A stretch of 64,000 nucleotides of DNA. Origin: Varroa destructor (lineage: Eukaryota; Arthropoda; Arachnida; Mesostigmata; Varroidae). Of the stretch, positions 1-11,260 are shown piece by piece (positions within the stretch are counted from its first letter, which is position 1; each line of letters opens with the position of its first letter). The stretch lies in NCBI RefSeq assembly GCF_002443255.2, contig NW_019211458.1, positions 14,813,939 to 14,877,938 of the forward strand, read 5' to 3'. Below the pieces are notes generated by a model. That model had not been told where the DNA came from. It searched no databases and saw only the letters and a list, made by a program, of their open reading frames with translations. The position numbers and the translations under genes were made by a program.

Positions 1-898
1 CACTTACTTACGTGATCCATTTTGGCTATGGAGAACCTCGGTATAGGACCATCACCGACAACGGCAGCGCAGATTCTTGGGAATGGACTAGTTAGCTATT
101 GCGCACTACCCGTAATTAATCGGAGGTGAACAGAAGGAAGGGACAAGAAAAGAAAAGCCTGAGATGGGGTACGGAACAGAAAGCGCTAGCTGTTTTTATC
201 TCTAGAGTAAGGGAAACAGGACCCGCTTAGGGCGCAGTGGTGAGGAGACCGCACTGCTGCGGAAATAGAAGCGGTAAAGTGTTCTTGGTGCCGGTGGCGG
301 CCGGCAGTCATACCGCAAGAAAAAAAATCGGAACGGGAGATGAAAGTTGTAGCGAACGTATCGATATGGGTCGATCGACCGGTCGGCAGGCAGGCGGGTA
401 TGTCACCATTGAAGCAGAAACAATCTCTGGTGGACCACAACTAAGCCAAGACTTTCTGGGGGCGCTGCTGCAACTGCCATTTGGTCCTTTGGTTTTCACG
501 AATACTAGTGGGCCACTGCGAATAGAGGAAAAGTGGCCCTGGCTCCAGTACTAATAGCAGCAGGCTATAGAATCCAACTCGCCTTAGCTGTCGATTGGTC
601 GGTCGCTTTTATCCACTCGTTTGTGCTACAATGGACACTAAGGCCAGGAAAAAGCGAATGAGATAGAAAAGGGAGAAGAGGAGGATGAAAAGTCAACGCA
701 ACAAAAGTGGACGGAAAGACGAGCGAGAAACGGTTACGGGGATATGTTAAGGAAGCGTAGCATAAAAGATAAAGAGAGCCGCGAGACGCAACTAACCCAG
801 TGCGCTTAGTTTAACTAACGAAGACTAGTTTGGCTCACATAAGACGTTTCGTTCAGCATAACATCTACCCTTTTGCTCATACATGACACAAATAATTG

Positions 899-926
899 TA
901 ATATATATATATATATATATGTATAT
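899..926. repeat. (AT)n microsatellite
   Basis: About ten AT units followed by an imperfect continuation. It lies 10-40 bases inside the intron, just past the sodium channel exon 1 donor. Confidence 0.9.
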
Positions 927-935
927 GATTGTTGT

Positions 936-941
936 ACTTAC
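936..941 (-). other. splice donor, sodium channel coding exon 1
   Basis: Read on the minus strand the exon ends ..ACC GA followed by GTAAGT, a strong donor although the last exon base is A rather than G. The exon leaves in phase 2, so the next exon must supply the last base of a Glu codon. This matches the TE-V junction of insect para proteins. Confidence 0.85.
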
Positions 942-1597
942 TCGGTCTGTTCGATTTTGTCGTTCGCCGGCATGGTCATGAGTACACAGTTGACCAAAAT
1001 GGCGACAATGATGAAAAAGCTAAACAATGGGTGCACCAGGATGCAGATGGCCAGACGACGAATTGGGTTGAACGGGCTCAATATCCAGAGGGCATTAGTC
1101 GAGCTGAAGCGAAAGATGTCTTTGCCCTTGCTGATCACCATGAACGTCCTCTTGTTCTCGTAGTACTTATCTATTTCCTCTACAGGTGTGGCGATCAGCT
1201 CAGGAGGGAAGTCATTAACGATCTGCTTGGGCAAGGGACCGCCGGCCTCCAAACCCGGATCAGGATCTGGGGCTTCTTTGTGATGGTAGAATTGCGGTTC
1301 AGGCTCGATTCCCTCCTCGCGCATCTTCTCCAGCTGCGCCTTCTTGGCCGCCTCCTCGGCCAGGCGCGCGAGCTGGGTCGCGAGGCTCTCCCTCGTAAAC
1401 GGCCGAAATATCGATTGCGGTTCATCGCCCAACATGTGCTCGATGTCGTGGTCGTGGAAATCATCGTCGTCATGGTCTGCGTGGACGCCATCTTCTGCGA
1501 TGGGCAGTGCAAGGGCGTGCGGCGTGGCGCTGCTGGTACTGAAAGCAGGCTGTTCCGTGTTAGCTGACAAAGCAGTCTCGGCGGGCGCCGGTGGCAT
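942..1597 (-). CDS. para: voltage-gated sodium channel alpha subunit, first coding exon
   Basis: This exon encodes 218 residues plus two bases of a para/NaV-type sodium channel, the pore subunit that carries the action-potential upstroke in the neuronal plasma membrane. Visible marks are FRPFTRESL (about 64-72), a charged helix rich in Glu, Lys and Arg (73-95), FPPEL (130-134), [10 protein letters not shown] (156-165), a PFNPIRR stretch (175-181) and the first transmembrane segment of repeat I (about 181-207, [10 protein letters not shown] core). All occur in the same order in insect para proteins. The start is ATG at 1597 with G at -3, and an in-frame TGA lies four codons upstream. Residues 1-60 have no counterpart I recognise and include an Asp/His cluster (39-51). 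The remaining roughly 90 percent of a channel of about 2000 residues, including repeats II-IV and the pyrethroid-binding regions, is outside the window. Confidence 0.95.
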
Positions 1598-2170
1598 TTC
1601 AAAGGGATATCAAGGCCCGCTAGCTTCGCTGGCTAGGGCCGAGCCAGCTTTCGCACTGGCCTCGGCCTGCACTCGCTTCAGCTGCGGCTCCCTCAGCTCC
1701 TTCAGCTCCAACTCCTGTGGCTGCTGACGCAATTGACACTGGGCTTGTTGCGCTTGTTTTTGGTGTTTCGTCGATTGCTGCTTCCGTTGCTGCCCACCCA
1801 GCCGCGCCACTAGCCCAGACCACTACTATCCTGGGCCTACAGCGCGTGGTTTGACAGCCTTCGACGAACACCACAGCGGCGGTCACGTGGTCACGGTTTC
1901 TTTGTGTTGTCTTTGTCGTTTTTGTTGTTGTTGTTGTTGTTCGGATCGTCTTTTGTTGTTGGTGTCTTTTTGAGTTGTTGTTGTTGGCTTCTTCTTCACC
2001 TCGAGCTCGAACGCGAGCTCGGACCGGAGCTGCACCTACACCTGCTCTCCCGGCTCCGCGGCGACGCTCCACCGCAGCCGGCGAACGAGCTGCTCTGGGT
2101 CGCCGGGTGGGGGTATGCGGCAATTTCTCCGTGGCGTTTTCGGGCGGGAAGACCCCTCACCGCCTAAAGG
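1598..2170 (-). promoter_or_regulatory. upstream leader of the sodium channel exon (probable 5' UTR)
   Basis: On the minus strand this is the sequence just before the channel start codon. It is GC-rich, contains Gln/Thr-type CAA and ACA runs (complement of the GTT tract at 1922-1941), and is open in two minus-strand frames without an ATG start. One of these is in frame with the channel and is closed by TGA at 1610-1612. I read it as 5' untranslated sequence. No TATA box or transcription start can be placed, and an upstream non-coding exon is possible. Confidence 0.45.
1922..1941. repeat. (TTG)n microsatellite
   Basis: Six to seven TTG units on the plus strand, i.e. CAA on the channel sense strand, with further imperfect TTG at 1950-1985. 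Confidence 0.9.
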
Positions 2171-5100
2171 ACCACCCCGCCAATAGCTGTATTTACAGCT
2201 GAGGTCGATTGCCGGCTACCGGCAATGATAATGGTGACAACACAATTAACTGGGGCAGCGGCTGCGATAACTGACGACAAAAAACGGATGGGCCGTTATC
2301 GCTGATGGAGTCGTAGCTGCCGCTGGTTCTTTGTCTTCGTAGTTGTTGTTATTTTTGTTGCTGTTGTTGTTACTGTTGTCTTCGGCCCTGTATCTTTGCT
2401 GCCGTTTGTCGAACTAGATCGGGGCGGAATCTGCTCAAATCGGATCGAGCCTAATCGATGTTTTTCGTGTGTTTCTTCTTCCTGCCGTAGCTATTGTGTC
2501 GGTAGGGCCAGCCTATGCCGACCACATACGCCGATCGTCGTCTCGTTGAAATATTAATATAGTTGTTACTTGGTGCTGAAGATCGTTAGCTTTTAGGTAG
2601 TTCGGCTAGGGTATTTTTATTCGTTTCGTTCGACCTTACTGTCTCGTTTTGAATTTCTGTTATGTTCTTTCTTCACTTATTTTTCCCCCTGTTTTTCTTC
2701 CGCCTTTCGCTCACATCATATATGCCATCTGCATTGTATTGTTGTTTTAGCTATTTTTATTATTAGTTATGGTAATTATTAGTCATCTGTCATTTATTAT
2801 TGGTAGATCCTAGTGCGTGTGCGCGCGCAATGTTCTTGTTTCTTTACTTGACTTATTATAATTACTACATTACTGTAATTTTTCGTTCGTGTTTGTCGTC
2901 TGAGTTACTTTTGCCTTTTTATCGTCTCTATCGTTTTCCTTTTGCTTATCTCTATTCCTTTTTGATTCCACCTACTGCTCCTTTGGGTTTGTATCGTCTG
3001 AGCTTTTGGTTGTTGCTGCCGCTATTGTTGTTGTTGCTACTGTTATCGTTGTATTTTAACTTGGATAACTTGGTTAATAGCGTCGTTGTTGTCAGTGCGC
3101 CTGGCTTTGCCTTGGTGGAAGACGGGGAGCCCGCGGTCGGTCACCGCTGTTTTTGACTGTCCTCGACCGGAACCGCCGACGGGCCGCAACTTGCCAACAC
3201 CAGCTGCACTCCCGGGCTACTTTCCGGCTCGATGTCACGTTCGCGTTGTTTTTTATTGTTTTGTGCGCCTCCGAGGGTGACAAACCGGCGACACGGACGG
3301 CGGCAGCAATACAACTCAACTCCAACGACCTGAAACAATAGTGATGACAATAGTCAGCGATGCATAGGCACACAAAAGAAACAAATGCGACATTTGACAA
3401 GCATGCTCTACCTAAAGTTCATGCCAAAGAAGACCGTCGGTAAATAATCGTCGTCATATGAACACGACATAGTACAGTCATGTATAGACTACTTGTCGGC
3501 ATCACTATAACCTTTTTTTCTTCCACACCCCGACCGCTCCTCGGTTTACCTCTGTTTTCATTAGAATTGATTATAGTTTTTCGTCCTTTTCTCTTCTACA
3601 CTGCGTAGCTTGTCCAGTTATGCTTATAACAAAACAGACCCATTCCGAACTCCGCTATCCTGCTACAAGGCCTGTCGGTTAAGCGCTGCTGCTGCTGAGG
3701 CACCTGTGTGCGAGGTAGAATGAAGAAAGGAGGTCTTCATCCTGCTACTGTTCCACTTCGTCCTACTCTCGCAGTAGGACCGCATGCAGCAATTTACCTC
3801 CGCCTTTTGCTCTCCTTGCTCTACGCTTCGGGGCAGTATCCAATTTATCGACGAACAGAAACGGCACTAACAGCCATCAGCGAAAGCGAACCGTCTAGAA
3901 GAGGGAAAGAACAGCTTCCTACTGCTAAAATTCTTGTTTCTACGATTATTATCGGAAGTCGAATGTTCATCTAACGTCTAGACGTAGCCACAGGCAATTG
4001 TTTACCCAGGGAAAGTGTTGTAGATTGCCGACAGGTGTTGCGGTATCACCACCCCAATGCGCTTGTCTACAACCGGTTTTGTTACGATGCGCGGTAAACA
4101 CCAACTGGCGTGTAAATAAATGTCTAGTAATCCGTTTGTAAATTGGATAACTAGAATCATTTGGTAAAGACGCTCTGTATATGACATGCATGCGAAGATC
4201 ACCAAGAAGATCTTATAGGTACTTATTGTCTGCGCCTAATGGCAACCAGTAGAACTCTAAATACCACTTCGTTTACCACCAAATGCTAAATCGCAGCAGG
4301 GGACCATTTAGGTGATGAAGGTAATCACCATGATTTTCACACTTTGAGATAATATTCGGCCTATGCGATATAAGTACGCCTGCAGATGCTTTACATTATT
4401 AAAAGGAAATTACCACTACAGTAAACAGCTATTTTTGCAATTCTACTTATATTATTTAGTGGCAGAGTTAGAAAATCCAAAACAGCCAGTGGAAGCCAAG
4501 ATTACTATTACCGCAAGCATCAGATTGACTCTATAACTGATCATTAGCTGCCCTGCCAGAAAATATCGTCGTTACGTCGGACTTGTAAGCGCAAGGGGGG
4601 ACCTTAATAGAGCAACCTGAAGGGACACAATAAAAGAAGAGAGTTTGACTATATATTCATAGCTTTTCTGTTCATATTTTCACTAAAAAAACAAGGTGTG
4701 TCTGCGCGCCCGAGGGTCGAACGTAGACCACCCCCTGTTCCCTCTGGTTAGTAGGCAAACACACTATCGTAGTGTATCTATCGTGAAAATTGGCGTGAGT
4801 AACAATCTACATGAAATGATTGATTAATTCGTTTGTTTTTATTTCATTCCAACGTCTTCGCTTTAATCGATCCTACCACCGAGTTTGCACCAGTTATCTC
4901 TGTCATTTCTCAGTCCTCGCTCATCTGCATATATAGGTTGCTTTCGTATACTCCTGAAAAATCCCATGAATTTCTAGGCGTGGTAGTCACACGTGGCGAG
5001 TTACGTAAGGAAGAAATACAAACGATCTTTGTTGTTCATTTGTAACGTTCGCCTCGAATATGCATGACGAGGCGTACAAAAGAACGTTGGGTTCCAGATT

Positions 5101-8100
5101 TTGACCCACCGCCGTCGAATGAATTGCATCGATCAGCTGCTATCGGAGTATAAGAGCGAAGGTGATTCGATGAAAGACGGACCCGCGACTAACTCCTCTA
5201 TGTTTCGAATTTTATGTCCGATATCGCTATTAGGCATAATTCCATCTGACGACTAGCTTTCAGTATGAAACGCTTGAAATTCACTTACCATCATCCTATT
5301 TCCTGTTTCCTGATACAATGGAATGCAGATCAATTTCTGCACACGATTGACCTTACATTTTTCATGCTCTCATTTATATTTGAAGAAAAGTCCGGTTGTG
5401 CACTGGGAAGCTTCGTCTTCGGCAAGTATAGGCGTAGCCCATAAATGTGAAAGAAGCACTAACGATAAGACGCGAAGGCCTAGCCAAATTCGCTTTGATT
5501 CGGCCTAGATTGCCTTGACATGAACCGATCATGGTAGGCCCCTAGGGTCACCTCGAAGCGTCACGTCGTCGATACTTCCGTCCTCGACGGAATCACCCAA
5601 GTGGCGAACATAAAAAGAGAACGCAGGAGGCAAAGCTACATTGAGAAGGTTGAAAGTGGTAAAAAGGAATGGCGTAAGTAAGAGTGACAGAACGAGCGAA
5701 AAGGGCGAGCAGAAAGATGAACCGCTGGCATTAAGCGTGAAGGGGAATATGGCAGTGTTACTGCCAATGACATATATTATTATACCTGCCATCACGGAAG
5801 TTCGCAGGAGATAAGTCGAGCAAGTGAGGCCCCCCCGAATCAAGCTGTCAACGACCGTCTACCCTATAGTACAGCTACCCCGCTCCACAGCCTGCCGCTT
5901 GAGATTTACGCAACTTGCGCTAGCTCTAGCCCTTTGGTGGTCCTTTAGCCTTTTTGTGGTGCTTTTTCTCTGTCTTTGTTACGTTTTTTTTTGTCAATCT
6001 TCCCTTGTTCCTTTCATTTTTTTGAGCGTTAGCTTATACACACAAAGCATCCTGGTATTTTAGCTTTATGGCGCACAACAGGAGTAGAAGGGCGTGATTT
6101 GGTATCCCAAGTCAAAGGCGATATCTTAACCAACGGGCATGGTCAGCTGAACAGCATGTTTCCTTAAAATGCAAAAATCCAGAAAACTATTATTGACTTC
6201 TTAATTCAAAATTAATTGTTACGAAGCTATGAAACGGCCAAGGAAAGAGTGTTCGACAAACATATGCCAGCTATGAAGCTACCGCGCACGCATAACCTCA
6301 TGTCGAAAGTATCTTTCCCAGAAACCCAGCTAGTGCTTATGTTAACCCTCCTCGCAGACGTGAGTAAAAGGTACCAGCACTTGTCTATAAGGCTATAGGA
6401 TGACCTTGGGAGCTAGACTACCTTGATAGCGGAACACATTAGAGGTCGCTTCCCTCCTCATTCCCGACGCTGCCGACTTTGCTTGCGCGTCCTTCTTGCC
6501 TGCTACTAGCCATCTCCATTGCTTCTACCTTTTGCCGTGGCCGTTCACCTCTTGCCCCACCCGCCCCATACGCGTAGCACAAAGTATGGTGTGCCAACCT
6601 CTCTCTCCATTTGCAGACGACAAGCCGACGCAATCCCCTCCATTTCTCTGTTCCTCTGCTCGTCGTTTTGACACCCGCAAAAAACCTTTCGCAAAGTTGT
6701 TTCTATTTCCAGGGACTGCACTTACTGCCGTCTGTCATTTCCATTGCCTTTAGCCCTTCGCTCTCTGCTATATCATTACGATTTGTCCTGCCGCCACCGC
6801 TACCGTCACCATTCGCAGTATTTGGCCGGTCTGTCGTTCGCTAACCGCGTCGCGCGAATACGTCGAGCGAATCGTGGCAGCTCTCAACGTGGATCGCACA
6901 GCGGCAGAAATGGCTTTTTCTTTGCTCTGTCTTGTTCCCCTATTAAAGTTGTCTTGTAGTTCTGCCTGAACAAGACCCACAACTATTGCTACCACCACTA
7001 TTAGTAAACGACAATTTACTGCTAAGGAACTATGCCCATCCAATCGTCTGTTTAAGCCCCTTTGGTCTCTTTTCAGGTAAAAAGGAGTCCACGTTTGATA
7101 GCGCTGCTGAAATGTCTTTTTCGATAGCTTCAGGCTTAGGCCTCGATCATCGACTCCGTGTCTCGACGATTCTTTCTCCCTGAGAACTCCCTAGACTGCT
7201 GCGATCAGGAACGAAACTATGGAATATTTAGTTTCGTTTCACAGCCATCAGAAATCAGATCGTTGCAGCTGAGAACGCCCGGACTGTTTCGTTCCCCTTA
7301 AATTTTGTTGGCCATCGTTCCTTCGACTGTTAATCCTCGATACGAAGCGAGAAAAGAAGGGACTTCAGGGCAGCGGCTATTTAGAAGTGCTGCACCCATC
7401 AATATAAGCTAATGCTGCTGTGCTGCCTAATATAAAACAGCGTTATTGGCTCGTCATCACTTCTGGCGCTACCCAACCGGTTCCACTGGGCTCGTTTTCA
7501 TCCGGTAGTGACCTCACCAATTTGACCAACCAGTCTAACAGGCCCTGTTATGCACCTGTTCCACACACAACGGGTCGAGAGTGAAATCGGGAACGATCGC
7601 ACGAAGCGAATGAGGTTGAGTGATCACGGGGCTACTGTCGGAAAAGGAAACAAACGCATCTGGCCCGTCCTGTCGCCTTCGTGTTCGTTGGCCGTCCTTT
7701 TCTCCTTTCCTTCTGCTTCGTTTCGGACCTTTTTCGGACTTCGTCATTTGCAGTTTTCGCCGTTTTTCGCCCCATCCTTTAATTTCCATCAGACGACTCC
7801 CATTGTTTTACCCTTCCATCTAAGCCAATGTGGGTTGCGGGATGACCTGATGATTTCCATGTAGCGGGAATTTCTACTTTAATAGATAGATGGGACGGCT
7901 TTCGCCTGAATCTCGCGATGGTGGAGTAACGAAAAGAATGTGGCAGAACAACGTCATAGGACGCGATGGGAGACAGAGAAAAGCTCACGAGGAGGATCGT
8001 GAAAGGAAGTGAGCCGAACAGTAATATGGGAGGTCATGTGTACTTGCGTGGAAGATCAGGCATTTTTCTTTACATTGAACAACCGGCCAGAAAAGATCAT

Positions 8101-9930
8101 GAATCAAATCACTTGTTTCGATATCGCACAACCGGTCAGTACGATCAGCGGTCACGCCGACGCCGCCGCAGTCAGAGTACGACCATACAACGGTAGGACG
8201 GCTCACCGGAGTAGCACCACCGTGATTTGATCGTTCTGTTCCTGTGCGCCGAAGACCGGAAGGGCATTATTCTTATAATGTAAGCGTATACATTGCTGTT
8301 CGAAGGTGTACAGGAACGAAGACGCTTCGGCTGACGCCGGTGGCATGGCCACTCCTCTTCTTACTTCTACAGCCATTTTTAAAACAACGGCAGCAAAGAA
8401 TAGGCGAAGCGGTCCTAAATAAGATCGAACGCCGAGGGTATCTGCACTATATTAGTAATTCGTTGGAAAGAACAGCTCTTTTTTCTTAGGTTTAATACAA
8501 ACACTGGTCCGTACATCTCGTACGAGCATGAACGGCATTGTAGTACTTGTTTGTTATAGAGCAAGCTGTTTCATTTAACAGATGATGATTAATAAAATCC
8601 AACTAGTTTTCCATGCTTTTTGTTTCTATCATAGAACTTATCATGTGTTATATATACGAGCACATATAAAAAAATCACATTTTAACGTCATGTCATAATA
8701 GTGTACGCGGAGAACGTTAGGAGCCACGCACCGGTAAATCTATTGGGACTTCCCTCCTAAAACTCATTACCGAACGCATTTGTCACATTCGATAAGATCG
8801 AACAAATTATTATGGTAAACTCTGTTGCGGCTGTAGCTACTGGATCATTTCCTTGCCATAGGAATAGCATGTCAGTTAGAGGTGAAGTCACAACGCTTCG
8901 CTAATCATAGGGCAGACAGATAATGATCGCTCAACTAACAGTCTGCCATTTGGACTGACATGAGCCAATTCAAGCTAAGGTAATATGTATAGACGTGCCG
9001 ATCAGCTGTAATGGCAGTTGTATCTCGTGCACGATAAAACGTATGTAATCATCTGTGTTATTGCCCATCTGTCACTTTCCGTTTTCTTCTTCGTTCATGA
9101 TAACTCTCTGGCGTGTCTTTTTTATGGGTCCAAAAATCGCCCGGTTCAGCGAAATATTTTTGTAACAAACTGGGATACGATCGATGTGTTGGTTATTTAT
9201 ATCGGTGTGTCACACGAAAACCCCCTTTGTCGTCGTCACGGATGTTGTCATCGCCTGGATGATATCGTTAAAGCTCACTATTACCGCCATCGTAATCATT
9301 CTTATCACCACCATCTTCCTGGCTTAAGGGAAGGTGCTAAATTTAATATTAGCAGCAGTAGCAGAAACTAAAACAACACCTGCGCGAGGGGCCATAAAAA
9401 AACTCATTGCTTTTTCTACGTTTTAGCTTACGTGAGATTATACACCGATTGGACAATCTATATATATTCAGTCAGAGACAAACAATAGACTTGCAGTCGC
9501 AAGCTCGCGTAGTTACTCCTTCTGTCCCCAGTACGTCGAGACCTACACTAACTCATTGTCTCCGTTCCGTCCATGCTGGTCTTGGAGCATGCCAAATATA
9601 GTCACCAGCGAAGACCATAACAGCGGCAGCGCCGCTTAATAGAAAAGGTTGTAGCACGAAAAGAACGACGGAAAAGAAAGGGACCACGTCGACGTCGCTG
9701 ACAACGATGACGGTAATATGTTAAAAGAATAAGAGCGGGTCGTGGCAACGTTTTGCGCCAATCAAACGGTTGAGTGTCTAAAGAGAGGTGCCGTTACGAC
9801 GGCTAGGTCGAATGCGGGGCGAAAGAAGGGGTCGCGTCATTTGCTGCCGTTGCTTACGGCGATCGTAGTACTGCTTTCTAATTCTAGTCGTCGGTTTCTT
9901 TGTTCTTATTTGTAGCTAGTGCATAGCTCA
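2171..9930. other. non-coding stretch, no gene recognised
   Basis: About 7.8 kb with only short open frames on both strands, none resembling a known family. It has scattered GTT-rich imperfect repeats (2339-2380 and 3008-3056), a pyrimidine-rich plus strand around 2600-3080 and 6440-6800, and the tRNA-like relic at 4697-4763. It could be the upstream intron or promoter region of the sodium channel gene. Confidence 0.5.
4697..4763 (-). other. tRNA-like relic or SINE head, degenerate
   Basis: On the minus strand a 67-base segment begins TGTGTTT and ends AGACACA, which pair over seven positions like an acceptor stem (one G-T pair). It carries GTTCGACCC (complement of 4714-4722), matching the tRNA B-box core, and an imperfect A-box-like TAACCAGAGGG about 20 bases upstream. 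The T-stem does not pair and the segment is shorter than a normal tRNA, so a functional tRNA is unlikely. A tRNA pseudogene or the head of a short interspersed element would explain it, as would chance. Confidence 0.25.
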
Positions 9931-11260
9931 GCGGGGGGTGAAGAGCCGACTGGGCGGTAAGCCTAAAGCGTCTCCTTGCTGCCCCGCGCTATAGACTGAC
10001 TATTGTCCTTTTTCTCACTTTGTCGAGCACCTCACTATCGGCAAGCGTTTGCTGTCCTAGCCTAGTACAGTGTTCCCTTGACACTACTCTTTGTCCAGTT
10101 CTGTTTCAGGGTTTTTGCCTGATTTCTTTGTAGCGTCGCACGTCTAAAATCATGCTACCGTTGGTTCTCCTTCTTTCCAGACCTGTCCGGGCCACTTGAA
10201 CGCTGAGCATGACATGTGTGCGCGCTTGCAGCATTGTTGATTTGCAGCTAGCTGCTGCTGCTGCTAAGTGTTTGTTTTTACTTCTACTGTTTTCTTTCGA
10301 AGAGGCGAAGCTTACCACCACCATAACGACCGTCTCCCGCTCGGGCGCCAATGCGCTTTCTACCGCCTGCACAGCAGCCTATCGTCAACTCCGGCTTCCT
10401 TCCGCCATTCAGTGGCGCTACCAGCCACTGACTGCGGCACATCCTCTACCTCAATGACCCACTTTAAATCAAGTCGAGGACCTCCTGTTTATTCAGCTTG
10501 CTTATGATGGGAGCGAATGCGCGACGCCTCAGCCGAGAAGAGTACTAGATTGCTAACGGATGGAAACAGAAAAAGAGGAAGGGGCAGACAAAGGAATAGA
10601 ACGGTGCAGAGTGTAGCAGAAGCAGTAACTTACACAAGACGCAATCGAACGTCCTTTCGTCGGCTTGTGATAGCTGAAGTAACGGGTCATGATAACAGCT
10701 GTGCATGAAAACGGGTTGTTAAGTCGCATCGTGAGTGAGCGGTTGAACACATCGTCGTGAGCTGTCGTTACTGCTGCTGCTGCTCTTGCCGGTCGTGTGC
10801 CGTCTGGAGTGGCGGACTCTCCACTTATCTCAGACAGTTCAGGCGAGATCCTGCTGCCTGATGGCTGCAGCCTTACGGCTGATGCTGCTGTCTTTGCTTG
10901 CCACTTTGACAGTACAGCAGCAGCAGCACAGCCTGCTGCAACCGCCCCGCCCTCCCTCTCCGTCGCCTGCTTCACGTTTGTCCTCGGTCCCTTACCGTCC
11001 TTCCCCGCAATACCCGACCGCAAGCCCAAACGTTGTCTGCCGGCCCCCGACACTGTATGCCTCCTCTGACTCAATAGGGCCCCATTCTGTCCCAAAGCGG
11101 TCCGGCCATTAGAGAAGCCAACAGCAGTTGGAGAGCTACTAAGCCAGCCATAGAGCTGAGTAACCGAAAGTCGCTTTAGGTCAACAACAGCAGTAATAGC
11201 TCTGTTCAAACAGGACCTAAAGGCGAACGTAGGCCACACAGTTGGTATCAGACAGGGTGG
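9931..11260. other. GC-richer block with CTG/CAG runs, no gene recognised
   Basis: A locally GC-rich block with CTG runs on the plus strand at 10251-10265 and 10771-10783 and a CAG run near 10915-10925. Read in the minus direction it gives a 228-codon open frame (10553-11239) dominated by Ala, Arg, Ser and Thr, with no domain I recognise. Because composition suppresses stops here I do not call a gene. Confidence 0.4.

Larger units (their letters stand above)
1..941 (-). other. partial intron of the sodium channel gene
   Basis: On the minus strand this follows the splice donor (GTAAGT, complement of 936-941) of the channel exon at 942-1597, so it is the 5' part of that intron. In arthropod sodium channels the next exon should resume after TE with a VIFTGIYTFES-like segment. 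No such segment is readable here on the minus strand, so exon 2 lies beyond the left edge. The stretch is purine-rich on the plus strand around 640-800 and holds an AT dinucleotide tract. No other gene is visible. Confidence 0.75.

Noticed and set aside
1620..2123. A 167-codon minus-strand open frame upstream of the sodium channel
   Set aside because: It has no ATG (it would begin at TTG), is rich in Arg, Ala and Thr runs from repeats, and ends just before the channel start. It fits untranslated leader.
10553..11239. A 228-codon minus-strand open frame
   Set aside because: The Ala/Arg/Ser/Thr bias from CAG-type repeats explains the lack of stops. An overlapping plus frame is also open, and there is no family resemblance.
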